Assembly (NCBI GenBank): GCA_937141935.1
Contig: CAKZQS010000045.1
Coordinates: 109,341 to 173,340, forward strand
DNA length: 64,000 nt
DNA from: an uncultured Ectothiorhodospiraceae bacterium
Lineage (GTDB): Bacteria; Pseudomonadota; Gammaproteobacteria; Nevskiales; Oceanococcaceae
Direction of reading: 5' to 3'
The translations under genes and the position numbers were made by a program. Within the stretch, counting starts at the first letter, position 1, and each line of letters starts with the position of its first letter. The notes under the pieces are model-generated. The model saw only the letters and a list, made by a program, of their open reading frames with translations. It made no database searches and was not told where the DNA came from. This document shows positions 44,671 through 53,560 of this stretch, piece after piece.

Positions 44671-44952
44671 ATGTCTGACTCCCCCCTGCCCGATCACCTG
44701 CGCGACTCCGACACCGCCTGGCTGTTGGCCGCCGGTGTCGTCGGCCTGCTGGCCGCCGCCGCCACCCGCAAGGGCGGCCGTCGCGGCTACCGCGCCCTCA
44801 CCGGCCACCCGCCGCCCGGCAGCCCACAACGTCCCCGCGCCAGCATCGGCGAAGCCCTGCTGTGGGCCGCCGTCAGCGGTGCGGTCGTCAACCTGGGCCG
44901 CATGCTGGCCCGCCGTGGCCTGGCCCAGGCCTGGGGCCGCGACGAGACCTAA
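44671..44952 (+). CDS. DUF4235-like small membrane protein
   Basis: A 93-residue protein with a hydrophobic N-terminal helix (TAWLLAAGVVGLLAAAAT), a Gly/Pro-rich middle (GRRGYRALTGHPPPGSP) and an amphipathic segment IGEALLWAAVSGAVVNLGRMLARR. The pattern resembles DUF4235 proteins, whose function is unknown. The start at MSDSPLPDHL gives the family-like length; an upstream in-frame ATG overlaps the divergent gene. Confidence 0.65.
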   Translation: MSDSPLPDHLRDSDTAWLLAAGVVGLLAAAATRKGGRRGYRALTGHPPPGSPQRPRASIGEALLWAAVSGAVVNLGRMLARRGLAQAWGRDET

Positions 44953-45008
44953 TAACGCCCGCGGGGCGCGCGGAATGCTTAGCGCGCTTGCCTAAGCCAC
45001 GCGCGTGA

Positions 45009-46475
45009 TCAAACCGCCATCACCCGCGCCACATCGGCGGCCGGGGCCCGCCGCGGCGTCGCCAGGCTGACGGCGATGAAGGTCAGCGTGCTCAACAAAA
45101 ACACCGCCGCGCTGCGATAAAGCTGGGCCGGCAGCGGATCCGCGAGCCAGCCAAAGAGGTGGTTCAACTCCAGCGCCAGCGTGCCGATGATGCCGACCAG
45201 CAGGCTGGCCACGGCGCCGGCCGTCGTCGCCCGGCTCCAGTTCAGCCCCAGGCCCAGCGCGGGCGCCAGGCTGCTGGCGAACATGCCCCAGCCAAAGATG
45301 CCCAGCACCGCAACGAGTTGCCCCGAGGCCAGCGCGATGGCGCCGGCGGCCACGCACAGCAGCAGCGTGACCACGCGCCCGGCGCGAAACTGCGTCGCCT
45401 CGCTGGGCTGACGGCCAAAGGCCAGCGGCAGGTCGCGCACCAGCGCCGAGGCGCCGATGATCAAGAAGCTGTCGGCCGTGCTCATCGAGGCCGCGGCCAC
45501 GCCGGCAAAGAACACACCGGCCAGCAGCGCGGGGGCGTATTCCAGCATGAAGCGCGGCGCGGCCTCGTCGGCCTGGGCCAAGGGCTCGGCGCCCTCGGCC
45601 ACCAGCGCGCGCATCGCCGTGCCCACCGACAGCCAGACCAGGCTGGCCAGCACCGCGCAGACGGCGGCCAGCAGCGGCCCCCAGCGCAGCTTGCGCACCT
45701 CGTCGATCATGTAGAACTTGTGCACCACCTGCGGCTGCCCGAGGATGCCCAGCGCAAAGACCAGGTACCAGCCGATGGCCACGCCGGGCTCCAGCAGCCC
45801 GAAGGGGCCAACCCAGTCGGGGCTGTCGGCGGCGATGCTTCGCACCATGCCGCCCATGCCCCCGCCGACCTCCAGCGCCAGCGCGAAGGTGGCCAGTGCC
45901 GCCAGCACCATCACCGCCCCCTGCACGACATCGGTGTAGATGCCGGCGATCATGCCGCCGCCCACGGCGTAGATCGCGACGATGACCACGCCGATACTCA
46001 CGCCCCAGACCAGGCTCAGATCGAAGATGCGTGCCAGCACCACGCCCATGGCCAGCGTCTGCGTGGCCAGATAGCCCAGCACGCCGAGCAGCACGGCCAC
46101 GGCCGCCAGCCCGCGCGCCAGGTTGGAGTCGTAGCGGGCGTGGATGGCATCCGGCACCGTCAGCAGCGGCCGGGCCATGGCCAGCAGCTTCATGCGCTTG
46201 GCCAGCAGCAGCCAGGCCAGCGCGAAGGACACTGCGGCCGGCATCGTCAGCAGCAGCGTGCCAAAGCCCGCCTGGTACTGGATGCCCGGCCCGCCGATGA
46301 ACAGAAAACCGCTCATCGCCGAGGACATCGTGGCCAGCGCGATGGCCACCATGCCCACGCCGCGGCCGGCGACGAAGAAGTCGCTCATCGTGCGGGTGCG
46401 CCGGGCGGCCCACAGGCCGATACCCAGCATCAGCGCGAAATAGGCCGCGCTGATCGCCATGATCGTGGGGGTCAT
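45009..46475 (-). CDS. Sodium:solute symporter (SSS family)
   Basis: About thirteen hydrophobic segments over 488 residues with SSS landmarks: FFVAGRGVGMVAIALATMSSAMSGF, GYLATQTLAMGVVL, AIYAVGGGMIAGIYTDVVQGAVM and AASMSTADSFLIIGASALVRDL. The second block (GG-A-YTD-QG) and the AASMSTADS sodium-site stretch resemble monocarboxylate, proline and acetate carriers. It is the last gene of an eight-gene unit and its ATG overlaps the stop of the small membrane protein (ATGA). In that setting it most likely imports the acid released by the surface lipase. Confidence 0.88.
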   Translation of the reverse strand: MTPTIMAISAAYFALMLGIGLWAARRTRTMSDFFVAGRGVGMVAIALATMSSAMSGFLFIGGPGIQYQAGFGTLLLTMPAAVSFALAWLLLAKRMKLLAMARPLLTVPDAIHARYDSNLARGLAAVAVLLGVLGYLATQTLAMGVVLARIFDLSLVWGVSIGVVIVAIYAVGGGMIAGIYTDVVQGAVMVLAALATFALALEVGGGMGGMVRSIAADSPDWVGPFGLLEPGVAIGWYLVFALGILGQPQVVHKFYMIDEVRKLRWGPLLAAVCAVLASLVWLSVGTAMRALVAEGAEPLAQADEAAPRFMLEYAPALLAGVFFAGVAAASMSTADSFLIIGASALVRDLPLAFGRQPSEATQFRAGRVVTLLLCVAAGAIALASGQLVAVLGIFGWGMFASSLAPALGLGLNWSRATTAGAVASLLVGIIGTLALELNHLFGWLADPLPAQLYRSAAVFLLSTLTFIAVSLATPRRAPAADVARVMAV

Positions 46476-46945
46476 GGCCGAGTCTCCGCCCGCGCGGCCG
46501 ACTCGGGCGCAGCCGCCGCCTCCAGGGCCGCAAGGTCAGCCGCATCCAGCACCGCAGTGTTGAAGTGCAGCACATAGGGCAGCGTGACCAGCAGCAGCGG
46601 CGCCAGCCACAGCCCCAGCAGGGCCGCGGCGGTGGCCGGCGGCAGGCCCAGCACCAGCCGCTGCGTGTCGGCCGGCAGCCAGTGCATGGCGGCAAAGCAG
46701 AGCAGCCAGGCCGCCAGGGCCAGCGCATACCAGATGCGCAGCGGCCCGCCGCCGCGCGGCCGCCAGGCGCCCAGCATCAGCACCGCCGTCAGCAGCAGCG
46801 CGGTCAGTGCGGCCGCCAGCAGCGAGCGCCCGGCCCACATCGCCAGCAGATCGCCGAGCGCGCTGGCGGCAATCAGCAGCACCAGGCCGCCGCGGACGCG
46901 CTCGAAGCCGTCCTCGGCGGGCGCGTGGGGGGTTTGCGTGGCCAT
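46472..46945 (-). CDS. Small membrane protein coupled to the sodium symporter
   Basis: A 157-residue protein with about four hydrophobic segments (GLVLLIAASALGDLLAMWAG, LLAAALTALLLTAVLMLGAW, IWYALALAAWLLCFAAMHWL and ALLGLWLAPLLLVTLPYVLHF) and an acidic C-terminal tail. I do not recognise a named family. Because it overlaps the symporter start at its 3' end and the lipase stop at its 5' end, it is probably an accessory subunit of the transporter, comparable to the small partners of acetate-type SSS carriers. That is an inference from position only. Confidence 0.7.
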   Translation of the reverse strand: MATQTPHAPAEDGFERVRGGLVLLIAASALGDLLAMWAGRSLLAAALTALLLTAVLMLGAWRPRGGGPLRIWYALALAAWLLCFAAMHWLPADTQRLVLGLPPATAAALLGLWLAPLLLVTLPYVLHFNTAVLDAADLAALEAAAAPESAARAETRP

Positions 46946-48462
46946 CAGTTGCCCTGCTTGCGATCGCCGGCGTAGCGCAGCGGCCGGCTGGGGTCGAACT
47001 GGCGCTGCAGCGTGCGGGTGGCCTCGACCAGCTCCAGGCTGATGTCGAAGTCCACCGTGACCGGCTCGGAAGTCTGTCCGCCCGGCGACACGGCCATCGC
47101 CGTCAGCCGCAACGGCGCGGCGACGAAGATCGGCTGCTCCGGGTCATACAGCGGCGAGCCCGTGCTCAGCGGCAGCCCGGCGGTGTTGTAGACGATGAAG
47201 GCCTCGGGGTCGTCGCTGCGCAGCCGCACCCGCTGCGGCTGCTCGAAGGCGCCGCCGGCCGGCTCGATCGTCAGCGTGGGCCGCTGGCCCTGCGCCGGCT
47301 CGCCCTGCCAGGCCTTGTGCCGGTGCAGCGGGCTGGCCAGGCCGGTCTGCGGGTCGTGGGCGAAACAGCTGTACAGCCGGCCGGGCTGCATTGGCAGCGC
47401 CGCGCGCGGCTCGGTGTTGGCCAGGCCCGGGTCGCTGCCATCGTCGCGGCAATAGATCTGCGCCCCCTCCTGATCGGCATGCAGGCGCGGCCCCTCGGCG
47501 CCATCCTCCAGCGCGACATCGGGCGCGTCGGCCGGGTCGACCTCCGGCACCTGCGGGCCCTCGCGCAGCCAGTCGATCATCGCCTGCGCCGGCCCCTCTT
47601 CCCAAGGCAGGTTCAGGTGGCCGTACCAGTCGCCGTGTTCGCGGTTCCAGGCCAGGTTGTCGGCGCCCTCCAGCGCGCTGGAATCTTCCAACGGGTAGGG
47701 AAAGAGCACATCGCCCCAGCCGCTGCCGTCGTAGAGCGTCATGTAGCGGGTGCCGCCTGGGACCTCGTTGCCGCGGTTGAGCTGCGCCAGCCAGGGGCTG
47801 CCGGGGTAGAGCTCCCAGGCCACCGGCCGCTGCTGGCCGCGGGTGTCGGCCCAGGCCGTCCACACGCCGTCGTTGGCGCCAGCCACGCCGATGAAGCGAC
47901 GCACGCGATGCCAGGCATTGGCCTGCTTCATCCATTGCCGGACCAGAGTCACGCCCAACGAATGGCCAATGATGTCGACCTGCGGCGCCGCCACGCCGCG
48001 CTGCTCGCGCAGATAGCCCTGCACGGCGTCGACCATGCGCTGCACGCTTTGCACCGACAGATCGGCGCTGTCCAGATAGCGGGCGTTGTTCCAGCCCCAG
48101 CTGAAGGCCCACAGCTCATCCTGGCTGTAGCCGGCGTCCTCGAAGTGCTCGCGGGTGGGCTTCCAGAAGCCCGCCGACACGGTGTTGCCGTGCACGAAAA
48201 TGACCGGCGTGCGCTCCACGCCGCCCCCGCCGCCGCCAAAGCCGTCCATCGGCTGGCCGGTTTGCGCGGATAGCGGCGCCTCGAAGTCCTGCGGCAGCTC
48301 GTCCACCCGCGGCACCTCCAGCCCCAGCGCCGGCAGCAGCCGCTCGCGCGGGGCGCAGGCGCCGAGCAGGGCCACCAACCCCAGCAGCCAGAGCGACTTG
48401 CCCACTACCTTGACGGAGGCCTTGACGGGCACCTGGAAGGGCGTCGGCCGACCGCGGCTCAT
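46945..48462 (-). CDS. Surface lipase/esterase lipoprotein, PhaZ7-like architecture
   Basis: A 505-residue lipoprotein (signal ending LVALLGAC, Cys36). VIFVHGNTVSAGFW and VDIIGHSLGVTLVRQWM (Ser168) define an alpha/beta-hydrolase; the context NAWHRVRRFIGVAGANDGVW and a His in GDWYGHLNLPW resemble the extracellular amorphous-polyhydroxyalkanoate depolymerase PhaZ7 and related lipases. A second domain at about residues 385-480 (RLRSDDPEAFIVYNTAGLPL, LRLTAMAVSPGGQTS) looks like a chitobiase-type C-terminal beta sandwich, possibly substrate-binding. The ATG overlaps the stop of the upstream outer-membrane gene (ATGA). The substrate (triglyceride, other ester or polyester) is unproven. Confidence 0.8.
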   Translation of the reverse strand: MSRGRPTPFQVPVKASVKVVGKSLWLLGLVALLGACAPRERLLPALGLEVPRVDELPQDFEAPLSAQTGQPMDGFGGGGGGVERTPVIFVHGNTVSAGFWKPTREHFEDAGYSQDELWAFSWGWNNARYLDSADLSVQSVQRMVDAVQGYLREQRGVAAPQVDIIGHSLGVTLVRQWMKQANAWHRVRRFIGVAGANDGVWTAWADTRGQQRPVAWELYPGSPWLAQLNRGNEVPGGTRYMTLYDGSGWGDVLFPYPLEDSSALEGADNLAWNREHGDWYGHLNLPWEEGPAQAMIDWLREGPQVPEVDPADAPDVALEDGAEGPRLHADQEGAQIYCRDDGSDPGLANTEPRAALPMQPGRLYSCFAHDPQTGLASPLHRHKAWQGEPAQGQRPTLTIEPAGGAFEQPQRVRLRSDDPEAFIVYNTAGLPLSTGSPLYDPEQPIFVAAPLRLTAMAVSPGGQTSEPVTVDFDISLELVEATRTLQRQFDPSRPLRYAGDRKQGN

Positions 48463-49757
48463 GGCGCCCACCACAGGTGCACGAAGCGCAGCTCCAGGTA
48501 GGGGCTGGCCGAAACGGCGGCGGCCTCCTGCACGCCGAAGAGCGTGGTCGGCGTGGTGACGCCGCCGGAGGTCTGCTCGTTGCAGGGCTCGATGGCGCAG
48601 ACGTAGTACTCGGCGTCGATCTGCGAGCCCCGCCCGCGGATCGGCTGGGCCACGCGCAACTGCAACACCGAGGAGGTGCGGTAGACGTAATAAATGCCGG
48701 CCGTGAGCATGTGGCCCTCGATGCCGCGATCCTCATAGGGCCCCGGCTTGGGCGACAGGTAAAACTGCTGCGTAACCGGGTTGCGGCAGACCTCCGGCGT
48801 CAGCACCTCGACGCCCAGGTTGTTGTTGGTGTTGTTGCAGGCCGACTCGGGCGCCAGTGGCTGGTCCTCGAAGTTGACCGTCAGCTTGTCGTAGCCATTG
48901 CGGCCCACCGACTCGCGGAAGGAATAGCCGATATCGGCGAACCAGTGCTCGGAGAACTTCCAGGCGAAATTGATCTCCAGGTTGCGCCAGTTGCTGATGC
49001 GGGTCGGCGTCAGCCCGCCAAAGCTGGGCTCGTCGTTGTCCCCGTTGAACTGGTAGGCAAAGGTGCCGTCGACATAGAGCCGCCCGAAGGCCTCGGCATG
49101 AAAGGCGAACTGCGGGATGTAGCTCCAGTAGTTGGTGCCGATATTCAGCGCCGCATCCTGGTCGTAATCGCCAATGGGAAACTTGATCGTGGTGGCCAGC
49201 AGGCCGTTGAACTTCAGCGGCCCCCACTGGTGCTCGTGGCCGTAGATGCCGCACAGACCGAACAGGTCGCCCAGGCCATTGGAGCCGGGGCGGATGCCGA
49301 AGAGCCGGGTGCGCGCCGCGATGCGGCCGGTGTTCTGCTGGTAGCCCAGCACGCCGATCATGCGGCAGAACTGGTCGCGGGTTTTCAGAATCGGCACATC
49401 GCTGTCGCGGAACAAGTTGCCGATCCACAGATACTTGAACAGGAACAGCGCGGCGTCGGTGGAGTCGCCGGCCTTGACGAAGGGCTCGCCCAGCGGCACC
49501 TCGTTGCCCTCGCGATCGTAGATCTCCTCGATCTGCGTCATGATCAAGGTGCCCTCGACGAAGGGCGCCCGCGGCAGCCGCGAGTACTCGGACAGGTGCG
49601 GCGTGAAGACGATGCCGGCCTGCGCCGGCAGCGCCAGCAGCAGCGCCGGCGCCAGCGCCAGCCAGGCCCGGGCCCGGACCCGGCTCCGGAGCAGGCGCCG
49701 GAGCTTGGGCACGACCCGGCGCCGCGGCCGCGTTCGCCGGAAAAGGTCGGAAATCAT
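48459..49757 (-). CDS. Outer-membrane channel-like protein B
   Basis: A 432-residue exported protein. A long basic N terminus leads to a signal peptide core (AWLALAPALLLALPAQAG). The mature part shows alternating strands rich in aromatic residues (WSYIPQFAFHAEAFGRLYVDGTFAYQF, NLEINFAWKFSEHWFADIGYSFRES) and ends with LELRFVHLWWAP, as in beta barrels of the phenol-degradation MetA-like group. The likely role is diffusion of hydrophobic substrate or product across the outer membrane, or surface binding. Start is the ATG overlapping the previous stop; an ATG three codons upstream also exists. Confidence 0.75.
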   Translation of the reverse strand: MISDLFRRTRPRRRVVPKLRRLLRSRVRARAWLALAPALLLALPAQAGIVFTPHLSEYSRLPRAPFVEGTLIMTQIEEIYDREGNEVPLGEPFVKAGDSTDAALFLFKYLWIGNLFRDSDVPILKTRDQFCRMIGVLGYQQNTGRIAARTRLFGIRPGSNGLGDLFGLCGIYGHEHQWGPLKFNGLLATTIKFPIGDYDQDAALNIGTNYWSYIPQFAFHAEAFGRLYVDGTFAYQFNGDNDEPSFGGLTPTRISNWRNLEINFAWKFSEHWFADIGYSFRESVGRNGYDKLTVNFEDQPLAPESACNNTNNNLGVEVLTPEVCRNPVTQQFYLSPKPGPYEDRGIEGHMLTAGIYYVYRTSSVLQLRVAQPIRGRGSQIDAEYYVCAIEPCNEQTSGGVTTPTTLFGVQEAAAVSASPYLELRFVHLWWAP

Positions 49758-51082
49758 GAGCTGCACCCCACACAGTCGAAGGTGTCGCGTTCGAGGAAGT
49801 GGAAGCGCAGGCTGAGGCTGATGCGGTCGGCCGCCAGCGCCCGCCCGGCCTCCAGCCCGTCCACCGGCACGCTGCCGGCGGGCAGCAGCGTGCAGCCCAC
49901 GGCGTCGGTGAAGCAGCCCTCGGGCACGCGGAAGTTGTAATCCAGGTCGAATTGCCCGCTGCGCCCGGAGATCGGCCGGGTGTAGTGCAGGCCCAGCGTC
50001 AGCCGCTGGCTCAAAAACACGTCGAAGCCGGCGCCGATGCTGCGCCGCTCGACGCCGTCGTCGCGGTAATTGCCGGGCGCCGGGATCGCGTCGCTGCCCG
50101 GCGGCGGCGTGGGCGGGTTGGGCGCGAAGCGCGGGTTTTCGTAGCGGTTCGATTCGCGGTCGAAGCCCTGCCCGTAGATACTAAGGTAGGCGCCGGGCCA
50201 GAGCCGCTGCGCCAGCGACACATCCCAGGACAGCGTGTCGCCGACCTGCGCCGGCGCCTGCGCGCCAAAGGTCGGGTCCTGGTTCTTGATGTAGGCCCCG
50301 TAGCGCAGGCCGGCGTCGATGAAGCCGCCCGCCCAGGGCGACCAGTGCAAACCGAGCAGCGCATGCACCGCCGGCGTGTTGTGGCCGGCGTTGACCGGCG
50401 TATTGCGCTCGTATTCGCCGGTGTTCACGGTCAGCGCCAGCTCGGCCAGCAGGCTCGCCGGGCCGCTGCGGCCCTCGCGCCAGCCGCTGCTGGGCGCGCC
50501 GAAGAGATAGGTGCCCAGCGCCAGGCGCAGATCGGTCAGGCCGCTGCCTTCGGTGGCCAGGTCGTCGGCGAAGGTGGCCTCGTCATCGCTCTCGTCGCGG
50601 GCGAAGTCGGCCACGGCGCCTTCGGCCTCGGTGCGGGCATAGCCAAGCTGTACCCGCGCCCGCCACATGCGGCTGGAGATGAAGGGCAGCGCATAGGTCT
50701 CGAACAGCGGGAAGTGCCAGCTCAGCTCGGCGCGCAAATCCTCGCGCGGCAGCGCGCTGGGGCCGTAGGTGGGCAGCGCGCCGTCCCGCCGCTCGCCCTC
50801 GGCATCGAAATATTCGTCGCCGTCGGTCTGCGTGTAGGCCAGGTGCAGATACTGGCCGGGATACAGCGGCTTGTAGCGGCCAAAGCTGGGCAGCGGGCTG
50901 TCCTGGCTTTGCGCCTGTGCGGCGCCGACCGGCAGCAGCGCCGCGACGGCCAGCAGCAGGGCCACGCCGCCACGCGGATTCCGCATCCCGCGCCGGCTTC
51001 GCGCCGGCCGCCGGCCATGCCCCGCCCGGCCACGGCCGCCTGCGGCCCACCGTGGGCTGTGCCGCCCCTCCCTGTCGCTCAT
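49754..51082 (-). CDS. Outer-membrane channel-like protein A
   Basis: A 442-residue protein with signal core VALLLAVAALLPVGAAQA and a mature part of repeated amphipathic strands (LRAELSWHFPLFETYALPF, VHALLGLHWSPWAGGFIDAGLRYG, RLTLGLHYTRPISGR, ISLSLRFHFLERDTF). It belongs with transporter-type outer-membrane barrels; no closer family is evident. It ends in CVGCSS, unusual for a barrel whose last residue is normally aromatic. Two starts are possible: the ATG overlapping the ligase stop (used here) gives an overlong n-region; the ATG at 50986 gives a standard signal peptide. Confidence 0.72.
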   Translation of the reverse strand: MSDREGRHSPRWAAGGRGRAGHGRRPARSRRGMRNPRGGVALLLAVAALLPVGAAQAQSQDSPLPSFGRYKPLYPGQYLHLAYTQTDGDEYFDAEGERRDGALPTYGPSALPREDLRAELSWHFPLFETYALPFISSRMWRARVQLGYARTEAEGAVADFARDESDDEATFADDLATEGSGLTDLRLALGTYLFGAPSSGWREGRSGPASLLAELALTVNTGEYERNTPVNAGHNTPAVHALLGLHWSPWAGGFIDAGLRYGAYIKNQDPTFGAQAPAQVGDTLSWDVSLAQRLWPGAYLSIYGQGFDRESNRYENPRFAPNPPTPPPGSDAIPAPGNYRDDGVERRSIGAGFDVFLSQRLTLGLHYTRPISGRSGQFDLDYNFRVPEGCFTDAVGCTLLPAGSVPVDGLEAGRALAADRISLSLRFHFLERDTFDCVGCSS

Positions 51083-52560
51083 GCGCTGACCCCCTCGTTG
51101 GCGTAGCGGCGCCGCAGCGCCGGCTTGTCGATTTTCCCGGCGCCGGTCTTGGGCAGCGCGTCGACGATGCGGTAGTGGCAGGGCCGCTTGTAGCCGGCCA
51201 GTTCATCGCGCAGCCGGGCGCGCAGCCGGTCCAGGTCGATGCGTGCCCCGGGCGCGGCCACCAGCACCGCCAGGCCCACCTCGCCCCAGCGCGGGTTGGG
51301 CACACCCAGCACCGCGCACTCGGCGATTTCGGGCTGGGCATAGAGCAGCGCCTCGACCTCGGCCGGGTACACGTTCTCGCCGCCGGAGATGTACATCTCC
51401 TTGCGCCGGCCACAGATCGAAAAAAAGCCCTGGCTGTCGCGGCGGGCGTAGTCGCCGGTCCACAGCCAGCCCTCGCGCAGCATCTCGGCGCTGGCCTCCG
51501 GCTGGCGCCAATAGCCGCTGAACAGATGCGGCCCGGCCAGCGTCAGCTCGCCGACTTCGCCATCCGGCAGCGGCCGGCCGCGCGGGTCGCGCACGACGGC
51601 CTGCGCATAGGGCATCGGCCGCCCGACGCTGGCCGGGCGCAGGCGCGCCTCCTCGCTGCTGATGGCAAAGCAGTTCACGCCGGCCTCGGTCATGCCATAG
51701 CCCTGGCGAAAGGCCACGCCGCGCGCGGCAAAGCGCTCACGCAGCGGTGCGGGACAGGGCGCCCCGCCACTGATGGCCCAGCGCAGCGCCGAGAAATCGG
51801 CGCCGGCGAAGCCGCCGGCCTCGCTGAGCATCTGGTACATCGTGGGCACCAGGAACATCAGCGTGGCGCCCTGCTCGCCCAGCAGTTCGAGATAGCCCTC
51901 GGGCTCGAAGCGCCGCTGCAGGATGACCCGCCCGCCCAGATGCAGCAGCGGCGTGGCCAGCGCGTTGACGGCGGCATGGAAGCAGGGCGTGGCCTGAATC
52001 ACCGCGTCCTCGGGCCGCAGGCCCCAGCCGACGATGGTGTTGATCTGGTTGTAGAACTGCTGCCGGTAGCTGATGCAGGCGCCCTTGGGCCGGCCGGTGC
52101 TGCCGCCGGTGAACAGAATCAGCGCCGTGTCCTCGGGGCCGAGCGTGGGCGCCGACGGCGCGCCGGCCACGCCGCGGCAACGCGCCTCCAGTTCCTCCGG
52201 GCCCCAGCTGGGCCGGCCGAGTTCGGCCGCGGCCCGCGCCTGGCTGGCGTCATGCAGCAGCAGCTTGGGGGCGATGCTGTCCAGCAGCGGCGCCTGTTCC
52301 GCCAGCGGCAGCCGGTAGTTGCACAACACCGGGATATGGCCCAGCCGCGGCGCCGCATGCATCAGGTCGAAATGGCTCAGGCTGTTCTCGGCCAGCAGCG
52401 CCACGCGGTCGCCGGCGCGCACGCCGGCCGTGGCCAGCGCGGCGGCCAGCGCCGTGGCGCGCGCATCGAGTTCGGCATAGCTGTACCAATGCCCCTCGGC
52501 CCACAGCGCGGGCTGCGCCGGGCTCAGCCGCGCGCGCATGGCCAGCGGGTCAAGCAGCAT
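51079..52560 (-). CDS. AMP-forming acyl-CoA ligase
   Basis: A 493-residue ANL-superfamily enzyme that would activate a carboxylic acid with ATP and CoA. Motifs in order: P-loop ILFTGGSTGRPKGA, QGYGMTEAGV, GWLWTGDYARRDSQGFFS with GRRKEMYISGGENVYPAEVE, and the C-terminal catalytic Lys in PKTGAGKIDKP. No carrier-protein domain is fused. It overlaps the KASIII-like gene by 11 bp. In this operon it most likely acts on the acid imported by the sodium symporter. Confidence 0.9.
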   Translation of the reverse strand: MLLDPLAMRARLSPAQPALWAEGHWYSYAELDARATALAAALATAGVRAGDRVALLAENSLSHFDLMHAAPRLGHIPVLCNYRLPLAEQAPLLDSIAPKLLLHDASQARAAAELGRPSWGPEELEARCRGVAGAPSAPTLGPEDTALILFTGGSTGRPKGACISYRQQFYNQINTIVGWGLRPEDAVIQATPCFHAAVNALATPLLHLGGRVILQRRFEPEGYLELLGEQGATLMFLVPTMYQMLSEAGGFAGADFSALRWAISGGAPCPAPLRERFAARGVAFRQGYGMTEAGVNCFAISSEEARLRPASVGRPMPYAQAVVRDPRGRPLPDGEVGELTLAGPHLFSGYWRQPEASAEMLREGWLWTGDYARRDSQGFFSICGRRKEMYISGGENVYPAEVEALLYAQPEIAECAVLGVPNPRWGEVGLAVLVAAPGARIDLDRLRARLRDELAGYKRPCHYRIVDALPKTGAGKIDKPALRRRYANEGVSA

Positions 52561-53560
52561 CGCCACCCTCCCAGCGCAGGCAGATCGCGTTCCACACATA
52601 GCCGATGCCGGCGGCGACGATGACTACCAGGTCGCCCCGGCGCAAACGGCCCTGCTGGGCGGCGAGCTGCAGGCTCAGAAAGCCGTCGACCTGGCCGATA
52701 TGGCCGTAGTCGGCGAGGTAGATCGAATGCTCGGGGCCCAGCCCCAGCTCGTCCAGAATCGCGTCATGCGCGCTGCGCTTCATGTGCAGCATCGCCACAT
52801 GGCGCAGGTCGGCGACCTGCGCGCCGCTGCGGGCCACGGCCTCGCGCAGCACATGCAGGAAGTTGGGCACCGAGCGGCTGGCCATGCGCTCGCGCATGCC
52901 GGCCATGTCGCGCACCTGCAGGCGGTACTCGCCCACGTTGTCCGGCGTCAGGGGCGCGCGCGAGCCGCCCACCGGCACCAGCACATCGCCGGCGAAGCTG
53001 CCATCGGTGACAAAGCTGCTGCCCAGCAGCGTGTGGCCGGGCCCAGAGCGGCGCACGACGGCCGCACCGGCGCCGGCGCCGAGGTTGTACAGAAAGCGCA
53101 CGTCGGGGTCGCTGTAGTCGATCAGGTCGCTGTTGCGGTAGCCGCCGGCCACCAGCGCCGTGTGCAGGTGCGGATCGGCGTGCAGCATGTCCGCGGCCAG
53201 CTTCAGGCCCAGCACGCCGCTGCCACACTTCTGGCCGATGTCGAAGGCGTAGGCGCGCTTGGCGCCGATGTCGTGGGCCAGCTGGATGCCGCTGGTCCAC
53301 ACCGGGTAATCCTTGTGTTCCTCGTTGATGCAGACCACGGTGTCCACGGCCTGCGCGTCCAGGCCGGCGTCGGCCAACGCCGCGCGGCTGGCCCGCGCCG
53401 CCATGGTGCTGACGTGGTCCTCGGGCCCCGGCACGGGCTTGCTGTGGATGCCCAGCTTGTCGCGCACCACGGCCTCGGGCAGGCCGCTGGCGCGGGCGAT
53501 GTCCGCGGCGCTCTGGCGGGGTTCCGGCAGGTAGGTGCCGAGCCCGGCGATCACGGCCAT
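52550..53560 (-). CDS. KASIII/FabH-like thiolase-fold enzyme
   Basis: A 336-residue enzyme with the FabH nucleophile in FDIGQKCGSGVLGL (Cys112) and a general base in AMLHMKRSAHDAIL (His259). The third residue of the FabH triad, Asn in the NYGN motif, is His287 here (DYGHIGQVD), so ordinary decarboxylating elongation is questionable. It may transfer, cleave or condense acyl-CoA in another way. The ATG overlaps the TetR stop (TGATG) and is preceded by GGAGGAG, a strong ribosome-binding site. Confidence 0.85.
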   Translation of the reverse strand: MAVIAGLGTYLPEPRQSAADIARASGLPEAVVRDKLGIHSKPVPGPEDHVSTMAARASRAALADAGLDAQAVDTVVCINEEHKDYPVWTSGIQLAHDIGAKRAYAFDIGQKCGSGVLGLKLAADMLHADPHLHTALVAGGYRNSDLIDYSDPDVRFLYNLGAGAGAAVVRRSGPGHTLLGSSFVTDGSFAGDVLVPVGGSRAPLTPDNVGEYRLQVRDMAGMRERMASRSVPNFLHVLREAVARSGAQVADLRHVAMLHMKRSAHDAILDELGLGPEHSIYLADYGHIGQVDGFLSLQLAAQQGRLRRGDLVVIVAAGIGYVWNAICLRWEGGDAA

